From Gnetum montanum (Eukaryota > Streptophyta > Gnetopsida > Gnetales > Gnetaceae): a stretch of DNA of 64,000 nt. A program made the translations under genes and the position numbers. Under the pieces are notes generated by a model. It did not search any database. It was not told the origin of the DNA and saw nothing but the letters and a program-made list of their open reading frames with translations. The number at the start of each line of letters is the position of its first letter. The first letter of the stretch is position 1. The stretch is taken from positions 54,101 through 118,100 of the forward strand of contig MNCI01013908.1 of assembly GCA_015680685.1 (NCBI GenBank), written 5' to 3'. Of this stretch, positions 21,422 to 32,741 are shown in pieces.

Positions 21422-22284
21422 TGATGAGCGACGAGATACCCCTATGCCTAACCATATGAATGCAAGTGTTCACACGCAATTCGGTCAAACTCTGAGGATT
21501 AAGTGCTTATGCACCTACACAAAACAAGGATGAGTTATGCAATTGTTGTCTTTCCAAGCTTACTTGTAAGGCTTAATTGTATGGTTAAGTAAACTCGAGG
21601 TATGTGATTTTTATTCTTTTATGTTTTATTTTTTTAATGCTTAAAAGAGAGAAATGAGGTAATTTAATAACTAATTTGATTTAACTAGTTAACTATTCTC
21701 TAACTAGTCCTAACACCAGCATCCGTTTCCACTCTTTGGACACATCCTGAACCAATGTAACACTACTGGGATTACCAAATGCTAGTTGTTACTGGGTTAC
21801 CAAGTGTTCCCACATATGCTCGAAGTGGTCATGTTGAGTGTGCTAATTCATTAGTAATTGACAATTAATAATTCTATGAAATAACATTAAGTAACTATGA
21901 AAAGCATTAAATAATAGTAAACATGAAATGCAATAATTAAGCTATTCTGAATGTTGCAAGGTTTCTCACAAAGTTTGTCTTTATTTCTAGACACAAGGTG
22001 TGCTCAGGTACACAATGCTAGAATAAAGATCCATTCACTTTATGACTCCTACTGCAGGCACTCAGAAAAAATTCTAACCCTGGAATAGAAAAACTGCAAG
22101 AATTCAGCTAAGGACTAGAAAACTAATATCAAACCAAGTTCCCCGATCTCTTATCTATAGGTAATGAGAAAGGCTCTAACATCGCATGTTTGATATCGCT
22201 TCGTTACCTCCGATATTGCGTATCTAATATTGGGGGTCCAATATTGGGGATTTGATATTGAGGGTCTGATATCGTGACTCATCA
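21422..22284 (-). repeat. 5' LTR of element B
   Basis: Starts TGATGAGCGACGAG and ends GACTCATCA, 863 bp, with the conserved inner text ACCATATGAATGCAAGTGTT found in all related LTRs. A cluster of GATATCGC/GATATTG units (22190-22275) occupies the U3 end, next to a degenerate TATA (CTTATCTATAGG, 22151-22162). The sequence after it, ATCTT, has no visible partner because the other end of B is outside the window. Confidence 0.85.
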
Positions 22285-22607
22285 ATCTTGATGAAGTATG
22301 AAAGTGAAATCGAGATTATAAGGATTTGGAAGGGCATAGACAACTCTAAGTTGTTTGGGCTTCTTTGATATCCCCTATCATTGATTAGATTCTCCTATGT
22401 TTGATGGAGATTCATCCTTGTGAGAATAAGCCATAATAGTTATATATGAAAACAATATGTCTTTGACATTTTAATTCTTTAACTATTCCCCTAATTGAAT
22501 GATCATGGATCATTGTTGTTTTATCTTCACAACATCTTTATATAAATTCCCAGTGTATTATTGGTTAGCACCGTTAGCTAAACTAGGATCCTCAACAATG
22601 ATGCCAA
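22285..22607. other. No gene seen; possibly leader of element G
   Basis: AT-rich sequence without an open frame. Its last 20 bases (GGATCCTCAACAATGATGCC) resemble the decayed primer site of element B, so it may be the leader of the element whose LTR follows. Confidence 0.4.
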
Positions 22608-23478
22608 TGATAAGCAAGAAGTATCTCCTATGCCTAACCATACGAATCACAAGCGTTCACTAGTGATTTAATCAAATTACATAGACTTCATTCTTAAGTT
22701 GCCTATAGTCTTAAACTATGAATCAAGGGGTTGTATGATCATTGTCTTCTCAACACTCACACTTGTGTTAACGGTATGTAATGTTAAATGTGAGTTAAGG
22801 CACATGATGTATATTTTTATATATATTTTATCCAAATGGTTAAGTTAATGGATGGTGATTTAACAATTAACTATCTCACTAATTAGCTAGTCTAGTAACT
22901 AACTATCCTAACGTAAAATAATTGTCTCCACTTGTCATATACATCCCAAACTAGTATTAGCGTTATTGGGTTATCAAGTGGCTATTGGTGGGTGTACCAA
23001 ATATTCACTACTAGGATTACCAAGCATAATATGTCATGTTCGAAGTGGTTGTACTAACGTGTGTATGGTTAAGTATATTAATTAATTAAACCATGAATGT
23101 AAATTCCATTAAAACTAAAGTGCTAATAGTAAAGAGTAAACTAATCTAAGTGTTGTAATGAATATAAGAAATCTCGACTTTATTGTCATTCATGCTAATG
23201 CATTTAGGTACATGGCATTTGAATAAAGCATTGTACAATCTCTTAAATTCACACTGTCGGCACTCAGAGAGAAAATATTTTAACTCTAGAGCACCAAAAC
23301 TACAAGAGCTTAGCTATGCTATGAATTCTAAGTGTTATAAATGTGGGTGGCAACTGCATTTATATAGGCATTGCCTACATTAGTGTTGACACATTTGTGT
23401 CAATAATTCTAACCATGTGTCGATGGGGATACATTGATGGGGCTACTTTAACACAACCTATATAAGTAAAACTCATCA
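22608..23478 (-). repeat. LTR of a further related element (G)
   Basis: 871 bp from TGATAAGCAAGAAG to AACTCATCA, with the group-wide layout: CTCAACCATACG-like block near the start, GACTTTATTGTCATTC, then TTATATAGG (a minus-strand TATA) about 110 bp before the end. A primer-site-like sequence on its left suggests a minus-strand 5' LTR whose element has otherwise been lost or interrupted by B. Strongly diverged. Confidence 0.65.
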
Positions 23479-24130
23479 ATCTCTTAATGGGAAAATAATA
23501 AATTTTAGTTTCAAGTTTAGGTAGCTTATGTTTGATGGTTTAGTTAACAAAAGTGTTGCCTATGTACCCTACACCATACAACTAGGATTTTGTTATAATA
23601 AAAACAACAATATTTTTTTCATTGGTAGTTTGAAATTATTTTATATATTTTGGTTTATTATAAACACTAAAAATACTTTTCTAAAAAAATTCTCTCTTTA
23701 TTATAAATGGCAAAAACAATGTTGGATGTTAAGAAAAGTTACTAACATCATGTTGTGATGGAACATGGCTAATAAAGGTAACTCAAGCCTAACTGGAATT
23801 TGAAACCTCTTGCACACTTCATTGTTAAAAGTTATTATGTGGAGAGGAGTATTTATTTGATTTTTTATTTTAGTAAGTTGACATGAATAACTTTAACATT
23901 TTTTTTATGCTAACAAATACATGGTAATTCAAAATTTTTGATTAATGGTAACTCAAAATTTTATCTACCAAGGAAGTGGTAGCTTAAATTGTAAATGCAC
24001 AAATTATTATTTTAAAATGCATTTGTTTATCAAATACTAAGTTTGAATACGAACTAAAAATCAGACATACAACTTTAAGTCTTTCAAAGAATAAAAAATT
24101 TTCTAGTAATAAGTACTTTATTCTCAAATT
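23479..24130. other. AT-rich sequence without a recognisable gene
   Basis: Short A/T-rich frames only; no motif, repeat or domain recognised. The last five bases before element C1, TTTAC, are its target duplication. Confidence 0.5.
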
Positions 24131-24135
24131 TTTAC

Positions 24136-24310
24136 TGATGAGTGGCGAGATACCCCTACACTCAACCATACCAATACGAGCATTCACGCATGATTCAGTT
24201 GAACTCCACAGATGAGCTAGTTGTGGTATTTAAATAGTTACATGTTGATCATAGTTCACTATCTTCCCACCTGGACTAGTATTTGCTTTATCACATATGG
24301 TTTATTTTAG
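24136..24310 (-). repeat. Internally deleted 3' LTR of C1
   Basis: Matches the first 170 bases of the C-type LTR (TGATGAGTGGCGAG to CACATATGGTTTA) and then passes directly into the C 3' internal region at TTTAGTGGAGAATT. About 700 bp of LTR, including U3 and the polypurine tract, is missing compared with C2. Confidence 0.75.
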
Positions 24311-26240
24311 TGGAGAATTGAATATGACAAAATTGGGACATAGACACAAATTACAAAATTACAAAATTTATTGGCACTTATGTGGTTCCTAGTGGTGGTG
24401 GCTCCTCCATGGGTGCCTTTCCTTATCCTGCACTCCAGGCTTCTAAGATTGATGTCATTGAAGAAGCACTTGATGTTTTTCCTCTTCTATCTGAGGATTA
24501 TGAGTCGTCCATGTTGATGTTCCAATGTGTGATGGAGTTGGCACTTCCCATGGACACAGCAGTTGTGGGAACACTTGATTAGCCTTGACATGCCATGCCA
24601 CAAATAACTGTCATTCCTTTTCATAGGCTAGGGCCTTGACCTCTCCACCTTTTGCTTGGCCAGATTGTGTAGTGAGAGGAGTTCCCTGATGGATGCTAAA
24701 TGATTGTGCCTCCTACTCTACATGTTCTGCATGAGGTCCTTGGCCTCTGCCTCCCCCTGGGCGTTTAGTTGCACCTTGAGAAGGTCCTCCTTGTTGTCCT
24801 CTTTTAGGGGCCATCTATAATCACACAAAGATCAATTGTTAGTAAGGTTATTGAAAGAAGTTCAATTATTTCATACTTTACTCATTACCTTTAATAAATG
24901 TTGAATTCTTTGCTTAGTGTGATTTTAGAGTTAGAAATTTTTTCAAAGAAGTTGCCCTAAAAGTTTAATGTCAGACCTGATTTGTTTAGGTGACACATAA
25001 AAGGACATGTAATGGTTTTGAGGAATGTTTGATAAAATGATAACAAGGGAAAGAATAGATCTGGCAATGAAGTACTTAGAGGGGATAAAATGATGTGGTG
25101 GTGTGCAACAAGTACAAATTACAAAAGTCACGCAAGTGGATCCTCCCCAAAGCAGGTTCCTACCTATCATGCCCTTACGTAACTATACCCAAAAATGTTC
25201 ATAGGCACTAAAAGGTTTAAATGTAATCCCCACCAGTTGCACAAAACACACACATGTAGATACCACCTTGATGAGATATGAATTCAATGCTACACAAGAC
25301 ACGAGTCACAAATACATGAACAGTGAGATGAGGCAAATTGTAGAAGGGATTGTAGAGATTGGGACATGAGGTAACTAATCCAGGGCACAATGAATCTTGA
25401 GTGTAGAATGTGATTAATGTGTCATTAGCCCATTGCTCCAAAATCAAGACTAAGTCCATTCCTTCGATCAGTGACATCACATTGCTTCATCCAATGATGG
25501 ACAACCATGAGAGCATCATAACAGCAAGGCATTTAATCACTTTGTGTTTTGTTCAAGGGAGGAGTGATTTGGAATTTCTTTACAACACATTTATTTTTGT
25601 CTAGCCAATTTGGCACACTTTCTCTTCTCTTTTTTTTTTCTCCTTTTTTTTGATGCATAATTTAGAGAAGTTGCCTACCATCACGCATGGGTGCATGTCT
25701 TTCCAATGGGATCCCCTAGAATAGCATTGGGTTTCTTTATTGAGTGCCTTTACTATTACTTCCATTTTTCATTAGATCTACAAGGATCTTAGTACAACCA
25801 GGCTGCATGGTAACTCTTACAAATGTCACCCAGGAGAATCCACAAGTCCCCTTGATGTCACACCTTGGCCATTCCTGCTTAGTCCATCCTTTTTTGCTCT
25901 AGGAATAATGAGCACAAAATTACTTTAAGTTTTAATGATGTCAAGAATATCATCGGACCCAGAGTAGAACCTCTTATTAATAGGATGGATGGGTGGATGT
26001 GATGGGCTCGCTGTCCAAGTAAGTAGTCATCTGAGAATTGATAGCATCGAACAACATCTCAACCAACGAGTCACATGAGTGTTTTATTCATAGATGAGAT
26101 TACCCATAAAAAGATAAAACAATAAATAAAAAGATGGACCAACCAATAAAAAGATAAAACAAAAAATTGAAAGATGAAAAACAAGAAAACAAAAAATTGT
26201 AAAAGTAAAGAAAAGGAAAAACATTTATTAATTCTGTTTG
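24311..26240 (-). other. 3' noncoding region of C1
   Basis: Homologous throughout to 57900-59740 of C2. Contains the conserved GTGGATCCTCCCCAAAGCAGG block at 25137-25157. The part near 24380-24580 corresponds to the 3'-terminal frame of element E (63247-63462) in decayed form. No intact minus-strand frame is present. Plus-strand frames here are not conserved in E. Confidence 0.7.
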
Positions 26241-28304
26241 TTAGAATGGGGGATATCCCCCATAACTAAACTTTTGATCATAGTGAGAATTAATAAATGG
26301 AAAGGTTGGATCCATGCAGTTCAGAACTATTGGGACCTGGTCATATCCAAACCACTGGGTGTCTTTTGATGTCATGGTTGTAATGTATCCAAATTGGGGT
26401 GCACACACTATATTAAAGTTGACATAGTGGGGCAAGTTAGAAGATGAGTTTAATTCATATGGAGTTGACCCACTATGGCACCCTTGACTGTAAGATGGTA
26501 TGGAAGGATCAATATGTCTTCCTACATGGCTATATTCATTGGGCCACACGGTTGTTGGAGTATTGATTGGTGGCCTTGGTATGATAACATGAGGCGTTGG
26601 GTTCAAGGAGAAAGATGCACCACAGTGTTGAACTTGTGCTGAGTGGGAGGATGCAGTGGTCTTGAAATTGTGTTGTCCCTTTCTAAGGTCATGTCTAAAG
26701 AAGGGATGCCTTTGATGTTATGGAGGATTCCCACTGCAATTGATAGTAGTAGCACAAGTAACGTTCATGGGTTGATGCTGTGGTGCAAAACCTTCTGGTA
26801 CTATTGGTGGCGATATAGAAGGAGGTGAAGGATGTGAATATTGAGGGTAAGGAGAAGTATAATGAACATGAGGTGGTGGTTGTGTTGGATAGGATATGGG
26901 TAAATAGTATTTAGGAGAATGATAACAATGTGACAAGATAGAGGATGTTGACCCAGTTGGGGAAATAGGATGTTGAACCTGGTAAGCGCTTAGGCTCGGA
27001 TGATATGAAGGGTGTGACCAATTTGAGGGTCGCCACGCCCCGCGCCCCCCTCCCCCCCCACAACTGGGATCTTTGCCACTGTGACTGAACACAGTATTTT
27101 TGTATGAAATTTGGATGTAACATTCCTCCCCAATGCTCATGTAAATGTGACAAGATTGGACATTGGCCTTTGGGGTGATCGTATAGGCAAATGTCACATT
27201 GATACATATGATTAGCAGTTGAGTTCTTATCCTTATTCTCTTCAACCATTCTTTCCAATTATCTAAGGGTGTTCTATCCTGTTTCTTGATTTGGCATAGT
27301 TCTACCTCCACCAATGTTAGCATATTCTCCACATTTTTCATGTATCCATTCCATCATCTTATTGATCTTTGCCTCAATTTCATCTAGTGATTGTAGTATT
27401 GGCAAAGATGATTTCACCTCCTTGAGGTGAGTTGATTTCTCTTCTTCATAATCATGGACATTTTTTATTTTGAGATTTTGGTCCTATTGAAATTTCTCAA
27501 CATTCTCCCATTTAGCTAACTCTCCTTCTTCTTTTGCTACCTGCTTAATAGGCTCTTGGAATTGGTGGGTTTGTAGCTCATATAGTTGACCTGAGGCATA
27601 CATCCCTAGGATCTCCCTTGATTCATTACGGAGCCCATCCATGATGTGATACATTAGCCTTTCCTCGGAGAACCCATGGCCTGGGCATTTGTTTAAAAAA
27701 GAGTAATATCTTTCTAAGGCCATGTCCAAGGGTTCATGTTGTGCTTGTTTCCACTCTTGGATTTGTTTCCTCAAGGCTGACACTCTTGCATATGTTTGGT
27801 ATCTTTCAATGAAGATTTCTACCATTGTTGGCCAATGTCAAATTGATTTTTGTTTTAAGGACCTATACCATACTTTTGCTTGGCCAACGAGAGTGTCATA
27901 GGGAAGAGCTTAAGTTTTTGCCACTTAGTATCAATATTGTTCCATACACAGGCATCTTGGAAGGCTTGTAAGTGATGTTGTGGATCTAAATCATAGCCTC
28001 TTGAAAATTTAGAAAAGTTGTTTAAATCAACCCTGGGTAGACGGCTTTCCTTACGATGCCTGTGGGATATTCGAATAGCCTCTTGTATATGCATTAGGCT
28101 CTTAGTGGCCAGTAGGGGTTCATCGTCACTAGGTAGGCTATGAATTTGTGAGTTGGGACGATGTTGTTTTCGTTGATGTACATAGGAGACCCCTACATCA
28201 GATTGAGTACTCCAAACTTCGTCTTCATCATCATATAATTCATTGGTTCTCCAATGAATTGTCTTACTGGTTGTTGCGTTATCATGGTCTTGTGAGAGAG
28301 ACAT
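26241..28304 (-). pseudogene. gag of element C1
   Basis: Begins MSLSQDHDNATTSK at 28304. Open fragments 28304-27855, 27825-27484, 27341-26718 and 26606-26241 are separated by shifts and stops. Capsid core: FSRGYDLDPQHHLQAFQDAC, then IFIERYQTYARVSALRKQIQ. A zinc knuckle is visible at CDICLYDHPKGQC (C-x2-C-x3-H-x4-C), better kept than in D2. The C-terminal half is Pro/Tyr/Ser-rich. It is homologous to the gag of C2 and more distantly to those of B and D. A GC-rich run of C residues at 27036-27060 interrupts the alignment and looks anomalous. Confidence 0.82.
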
Positions 28305-28419
28305 TGTTGTGAATTTGTGTGTGATTTTTTTTTTGCAATTACTTCTTTATAAAAGATATATTATCAAGGCTTCGTTACAGAGATCTTGGATGATGTAACT
28401 AATCTGAATAACTAGCACT

Positions 28420-28437
28420 GTCTCGGCAACGGTGCCA
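28420..28437 (-). other. Primer binding site of C1
   Basis: Minus strand TGGCACCGTTGCCGAGAC, one base from the LTR; a near match to the tRNA-Asp-complementary site TGGCGCCGTTGCCGGGGA used by Athila-type elements. Confidence 0.75.
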
Positions 28438-28438
28438 A

Positions 28439-28597
28439 TGATGAGTGGCGAGGTGCCCCTACACTCAACCATACGAATATGAGTGTTTACGCATGATCTG
28501 GTCGAACTCCGTAGATGGGCTAGTTGTGGTATTTAGATACTTACACGTTGATTGCAGTTCCCTATCTTCCCACCTGGACTACTATTTGCTTTGTCAT
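28439..28597 (-). repeat. 5' LTR of C1, first part
   Basis: Starts TGATGAGTGGCGAG and stops at GTCAT, the target site used by D2. It resumes at 36549 with GTATGGTTTAGTCTAGAG, the continuation found uninterrupted in C2. Confidence 0.85.
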
Positions 28598-29477
28598 TGA
28601 TGAGTGGCGAGGTACCCCTACACTCAACCATACGAAACGAGCGTAGCACGCACGATCCGATCGAACTCCGTAGACTAAATGCCTAAACACCATAAGGGAC
28701 ACTTGGGGTTAATTAATCGTTGTCTTCCCAGACTTACTTTTTTGTTGTCACGGTGTATGGTTAAGTAAGTCTGAGGTATATGATTTTTTTGGTCTTTTCT
28801 GGTTTATCTCCTATGCTAAGGGGTGAAGGGTTGAGAGACTAAAACTAACTCTAACTACAGAGCTAAGTCCTAGCATCAGCATCCATTCCCACTTGCTGTA
28901 CACACCCTGAACTGTGCAACTGTGGCTACCAAACGCTAATCGTTACTAGGATTACCACACNNNNNNNNNNNNNNNNNNNNNNNNNNNNNNNNNNNNNNNN
29001 NNNNNNNNNNNNNNNNNNNNNNNNNNNNNNNNNNNNNNNNNNNNNNNCGATTCCTTGGCTAGCCGTACACATTCGTCAATGCTCGTAACCAAGTCGTACT
29101 CATGCCGCGTTACTAGGAAAGCAATAAATAACATTAAATAAACCTATCCATGTACTGCAAGGTTTATCCACAAAGCTCGTCTTTATTGTCATACACAACT
29201 TGCGTTAGGTACAAAGTTGCTGGAATAAAGAATCATTCACTTGGGGGACTCCTACTGCGAGCACATGGAAAATATTCTATCTCTGGGGTGATTAATCCAC
29301 CAAAGCTTCGCTACTTCTAGCCTAGGATGACAAATGAGGGGAGTGCCACCTCTTATTTATAGATTTTCCAGTGGACCGCGATATCGCGTATGCGATATCA
29401 CAGGGGATGACGCGATATCGCATACGCAATATCGCAGGGGATGCAATATCGTGGCTTGTGCATATCGCGTCTCATCA
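28598..29477 (-). repeat. 3' LTR of D2
   Basis: TGATGAGTGGCGAG to GTCTCATCA, about 880 bp including an assembly gap of 87 N at 28961-29047. A minus-strand TATA (CTATAAATAAG) is at 29354-29362, with four GATATCGC-type units between it and the LTR end. The polypurine tract TCATGGGGGCA abuts the end on the minus strand (29478-29486). Confidence 0.88.
29380..29470 (-). promoter_or_regulatory. Palindrome array in U3 of D2 3' LTR
   Basis: Repeated GCGATATCGC-type units (for example GATATCGCGTATGCGATATC at 29381-29400, and again around 29411-29420 and 29431) separated by GCAGGGGATG spacers, between TATA and the LTR edge. Together with TATA they make up nearly the whole U3. Confidence 0.75.
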
Positions 29478-31509
29478 TGCCCCCATGACTGAATGAAAAC
29501 TCGTCCTCGAGTTCCTTACAATAATATCGGGTAGGTATGGGATTATTGAGGGGAATGGAACTAATGGAATGACATGTGAACGAATCATTATTACAAGACT
29601 TGACAAAACTAGTGTTCATGAAAACAAGGGTGAACACCTTATTACAATGACATCAAGCCACATTTGGCAGCTGGGAGAAAAGAGGAGAGAGAAGAGAAGA
29701 GAAGAAGATAGAAGAGTCTTGCTGTTGCCAATGCCTAGATTGCACCTTCCGTTATCCATCCGTAAGCGCATCATCGATTCTGCTCCTTGCATAGTTGCTT
29801 CAGCACTGCTCCATTCCAAGTGCTTTCTCTAGATCTGGTTCGTTGTTGTATGATTGTCATCTACACATACAACACAATCATATATTAGCAAGGGTAATTG
29901 AATCATCATGTAATTGATACCTTGCTTCAGTGTAAACTCATTAGCTAGGTTTTGGTATGGCTGATATGGATCGGGAGATGTAGATGATGACTACCGAAGG
30001 TGTAGGGGTTAGGAAGAGAAACGAAAAAATTTGGGGCTTAGGAGAAAAATCGAAAAATCAGGCCCCGTACCCCCATGACTAAGCACGAACCTCCGGCAGC
30101 GTTAGAATGGAGAAAGAAAAGGAGTAAGAAAGATAGGTAAAAAGGGACAACTATGGCATCAATGAAGTGGATGTCAAGATGGAAATGAACAAAAATTAAA
30201 ATTAATTGCAAAATGTTAAGGAAAAGAAGTTAACTAATGTTCCAAATAGGAATGTCAGTGGGTCCTCCCTAAAGCAGGCTCATGCTGTTAATGCCCTGTC
30301 CATAGGCTCTGGGAATGTCTTTTGGAACAAGAGTTAAAGTCTTAACCGCAAGAATTTACCGAAAAGAAAACAATGCATCAACCAAAATATATACACTAAT
30401 GATACAACCAGAAATGAGGTGAACAATGGATAGAAGGATGGAGAGAAGAGAAGTGGAATGGAATCCAAAGAACAAGGTGGTGTACAGCCCCTTGTGTGTT
30501 TTATGATTAATGTGACTTGGCAAATCTCATTCCGACTCCGAGCTCAAACCAACCACTTCCAGTGACTTTGCATCAATGCATTCGGTTAAACCATCCACTT
30601 GGATAACGAGGATGCATCTTCAAAGAGCCACCACCATTCCGACGAAACAAAGAAGACAATGGGAAGCGAGAAGGGCCTTAGTTAGAGGGAACAGTTTGGT
30701 TCCATAACTAGTGCGTGTAGCCCAAAGTTATTCTGTCTAAGGGGTGTGCTTTGAATCCTCACTTTGGTTTTTTTTATTTTTTATTTTTTTATTTTTTTTT
30801 TGTGTTTTGTTTTTTTATGCGTGGGGACCACACCATGCAAAGACTTCTTATTTTTATTGTCTCAGCTTTCGATAATTAGGTAACATCGGAATGGTAAGAA
30901 AACTCAAGAAGAAACATCTAAGCACCCAAGAGAATGACCAACACAAAAGCACCAAGTTCCCTTGAAGTCACACCCTTTGCAATTCTTGAGTCCTTCCTTA
31001 GTTTGAGAAGTACCCAGTCACCGATTCGTTAAAGTTCTTATTAGAAGGGAACTGTACACTTCCAAGCCAACAGAAACCATAGAGATTGGTGGACGGATGG
31101 ATGAAGTGATCTCATTGTCTACCATATCAAAAGAAACATACCTTAGTATCAACATTGTAACTTAAAGGTAAAAACCAAACATTAGCAATCAATATGAAAA
31201 CAGTTCATACCATCAGTCTGAACACTTATTGGGTGACGAACTTACATGGTGGATGGCACGCACACATGCACACAAAAAATAGAAAAGTATAACGATGGTG
31301 TAAAACAAAAACAGAAAATTTTAAAGGAATTTGTAAAACAAAAACGTTGTAAAATAAAAATGTGTAAAAAAAAACTTAAAAGAACTGAGGGCTCCATATG
31401 GTTAGCATAGGTGGCCATCTCCCCCATGACTGAGTTGTAAGGGAGAGATTCGAAATAATGAGCATCTATTTGAATTTCTAAGAAGTGCCCAACTTCTCCC
31501 AATTGATGA
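29478..31509 (-). other. 3' noncoding region of D2
   Basis: Homologous to the 3' regions of B and D1. Holds the conserved GGTCCTCCCTAAAGCAGG block at 30261-30278, T-rich runs at 30770-30810, and near 31320-31370 a short version of the TTTTGTTTTACAC repeat that is expanded in D1. No gene seen. Confidence 0.75.
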
Positions 31510-32460
31510 TCATAGATTCAGGGGTGGAAGTTGGTGACGCTCATGTTCCAATGTGTCTATGTCATGTTTGTTGGCATGAGTTTTCTTAGTTCGTTCCATG
31601 CATATTTGTCTGCTCTTACAGGTAGCTGTCAACCACGGGGTGTCTACTACAGGTTGTGTGGTTGCTACATACAGGCATCTTTGTGTTTCTTTTTCATGGG
31701 CACACCTCTCACATGGAGACAATTCCTCCATGTCATCACCCGATGAATCACTGTATGTGATGCATGGAATCTTCTTCTTCTCGATCTTTTCGTAAATATT
31801 CACCTTAGAAATTTGCAAGGAAAGATCACGGATTCCTAGGTATGCATCTACGGTACTTAGCCATGGCCTTCCCATTATAATGGGGAAGTCCCCTTCATTG
31901 TTAATCACCTTGATCACTAGAAAATCAGTTGGGTAAGACCAACCACACACAGTGGTAATAACATCCTCCACCAATCCTAAGGGAATGGTGATGGACTGGT
32001 CTGCCAGCTCTAATTGGATATTGCTCTTCTTAAGTTGTGGCAGGTTCCAGGCGTGATACATCTTTTGTGAAATTAGGTTGACTCTGGAACTTGAGTCAAG
32101 AAGAGCCCTATGTGGTGCATTTCCGGCGATCTGTAAATGAATTAAGGGGTTCCCAGGGTCAGATAGTTTCCTAGGAAGGTGGCCCACCTTTATCCAGTCA
32201 GTTACAGTATGTGTCAACATAACCGTTTGTGTATTTAGTTGTTGTACTGAAGGGTTCTCCAAAGCGTTAGTGGTTAGAGGCCTATACATGTGCCCAACCG
32301 CTTGTTGTTGCGAGAGTTTGTCTGGGCTCCTAGTTCTGAAAAAGGGTCTCTTCTTTGTACAGTTGTCAGAACTAGCACCCAATTGGATATTTACATGCTG
32401 AATATTTACAGCTCTCGCGGCGTTACGTTGCTGCGGTTGGGTAGGTAATTCCCCTTGCAT
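31510..32460 (-). pseudogene. Protease region of D2, active site altered
   Basis: Open for 316 codons from MQGELPTQPQQ. The retropepsin-like domain has RALLDSSSRVNLIS where element B has ALLDLGSGVNLIS: the Gly after the catalytic Asp loop is Ser, so the fireman's-grip turn is probably lost. GDFPIIMGRPWLSTVD is well kept. After the domain comes a Cys/Thr-rich tail with LYVATTQPVVDTPWL and the end LEHERHQLPPLNL, the last B-like segment before the RT-INT deletion. The frame differs from gag; in D1 and by comparison with B a gag-protease fusion frame seems ancestral, broken here by a stop at 32744-32742 and an indel near 32590. Confidence 0.82.
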
Positions 32461-32741
32461 TGTTGGAACAGGTTGTATGGGAACTATAGGTGGAAGAGGT
32501 GCAGGTGGAGTTAGAGGATGGGATGAACGTGAGATATCTCCCGAAGGAGAAGGAGTCCTCCTGAAGTACTCCCGAACTTGGTAGTACGTTGGGGAGTAGT
32601 GTGACCCATAGAGTCACCTGGAGAAACTGGCTGCTGCACATAATAATCGTAAGGATCAGGCTGCCGGTAAGGGTACTGATGTGTTGGCGATGGCATCCCC
32701 CATGACTGTGGGTATTGCCACTGCTGATGTTGTCCAATAGG

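Larger units (their letters stand above)
13143..22284 (-). mobile_element. Element B: Athila-like Ty3/gypsy element with full pol, truncated by element A
   Basis: Minus-strand order from the right: 5' LTR (22284-21422), degenerate primer site, gag (from ATG 21285), protease, RT, RNase H, integrase, then about 2 kb of noncoding 3' region reaching 13143, where element A is inserted. The 3' region at 13143-13260 aligns with the equivalent part of D2 near 29560-29690, which shows that A cut B rather than an unrelated sequence. All coding parts carry multiple stops and shifts, so the copy is old. It is the only element here with RT-RH-INT that belongs to the same LTR group as C and D. I see no gene in the short gaps between its domains. 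Confidence 0.87.

Noticed and set aside
22190-22275. GATATCGC arrays as a CRISPR-like repeat
   Set aside because: Units are short, irregularly spaced palindromes confined to LTR ends of plant retroelements.
24382-24582. Plus-strand frame also seen in C2 (57964-58182)
   Set aside because: The two resemble each other only because the DNA is homologous; in E the opposite strand carries the coding frame and the plus frame is not kept.
27036-27060. C-rich run within gag of C1
   Set aside because: Looks like a local sequence or assembly error compared with C2; not a regulatory element.
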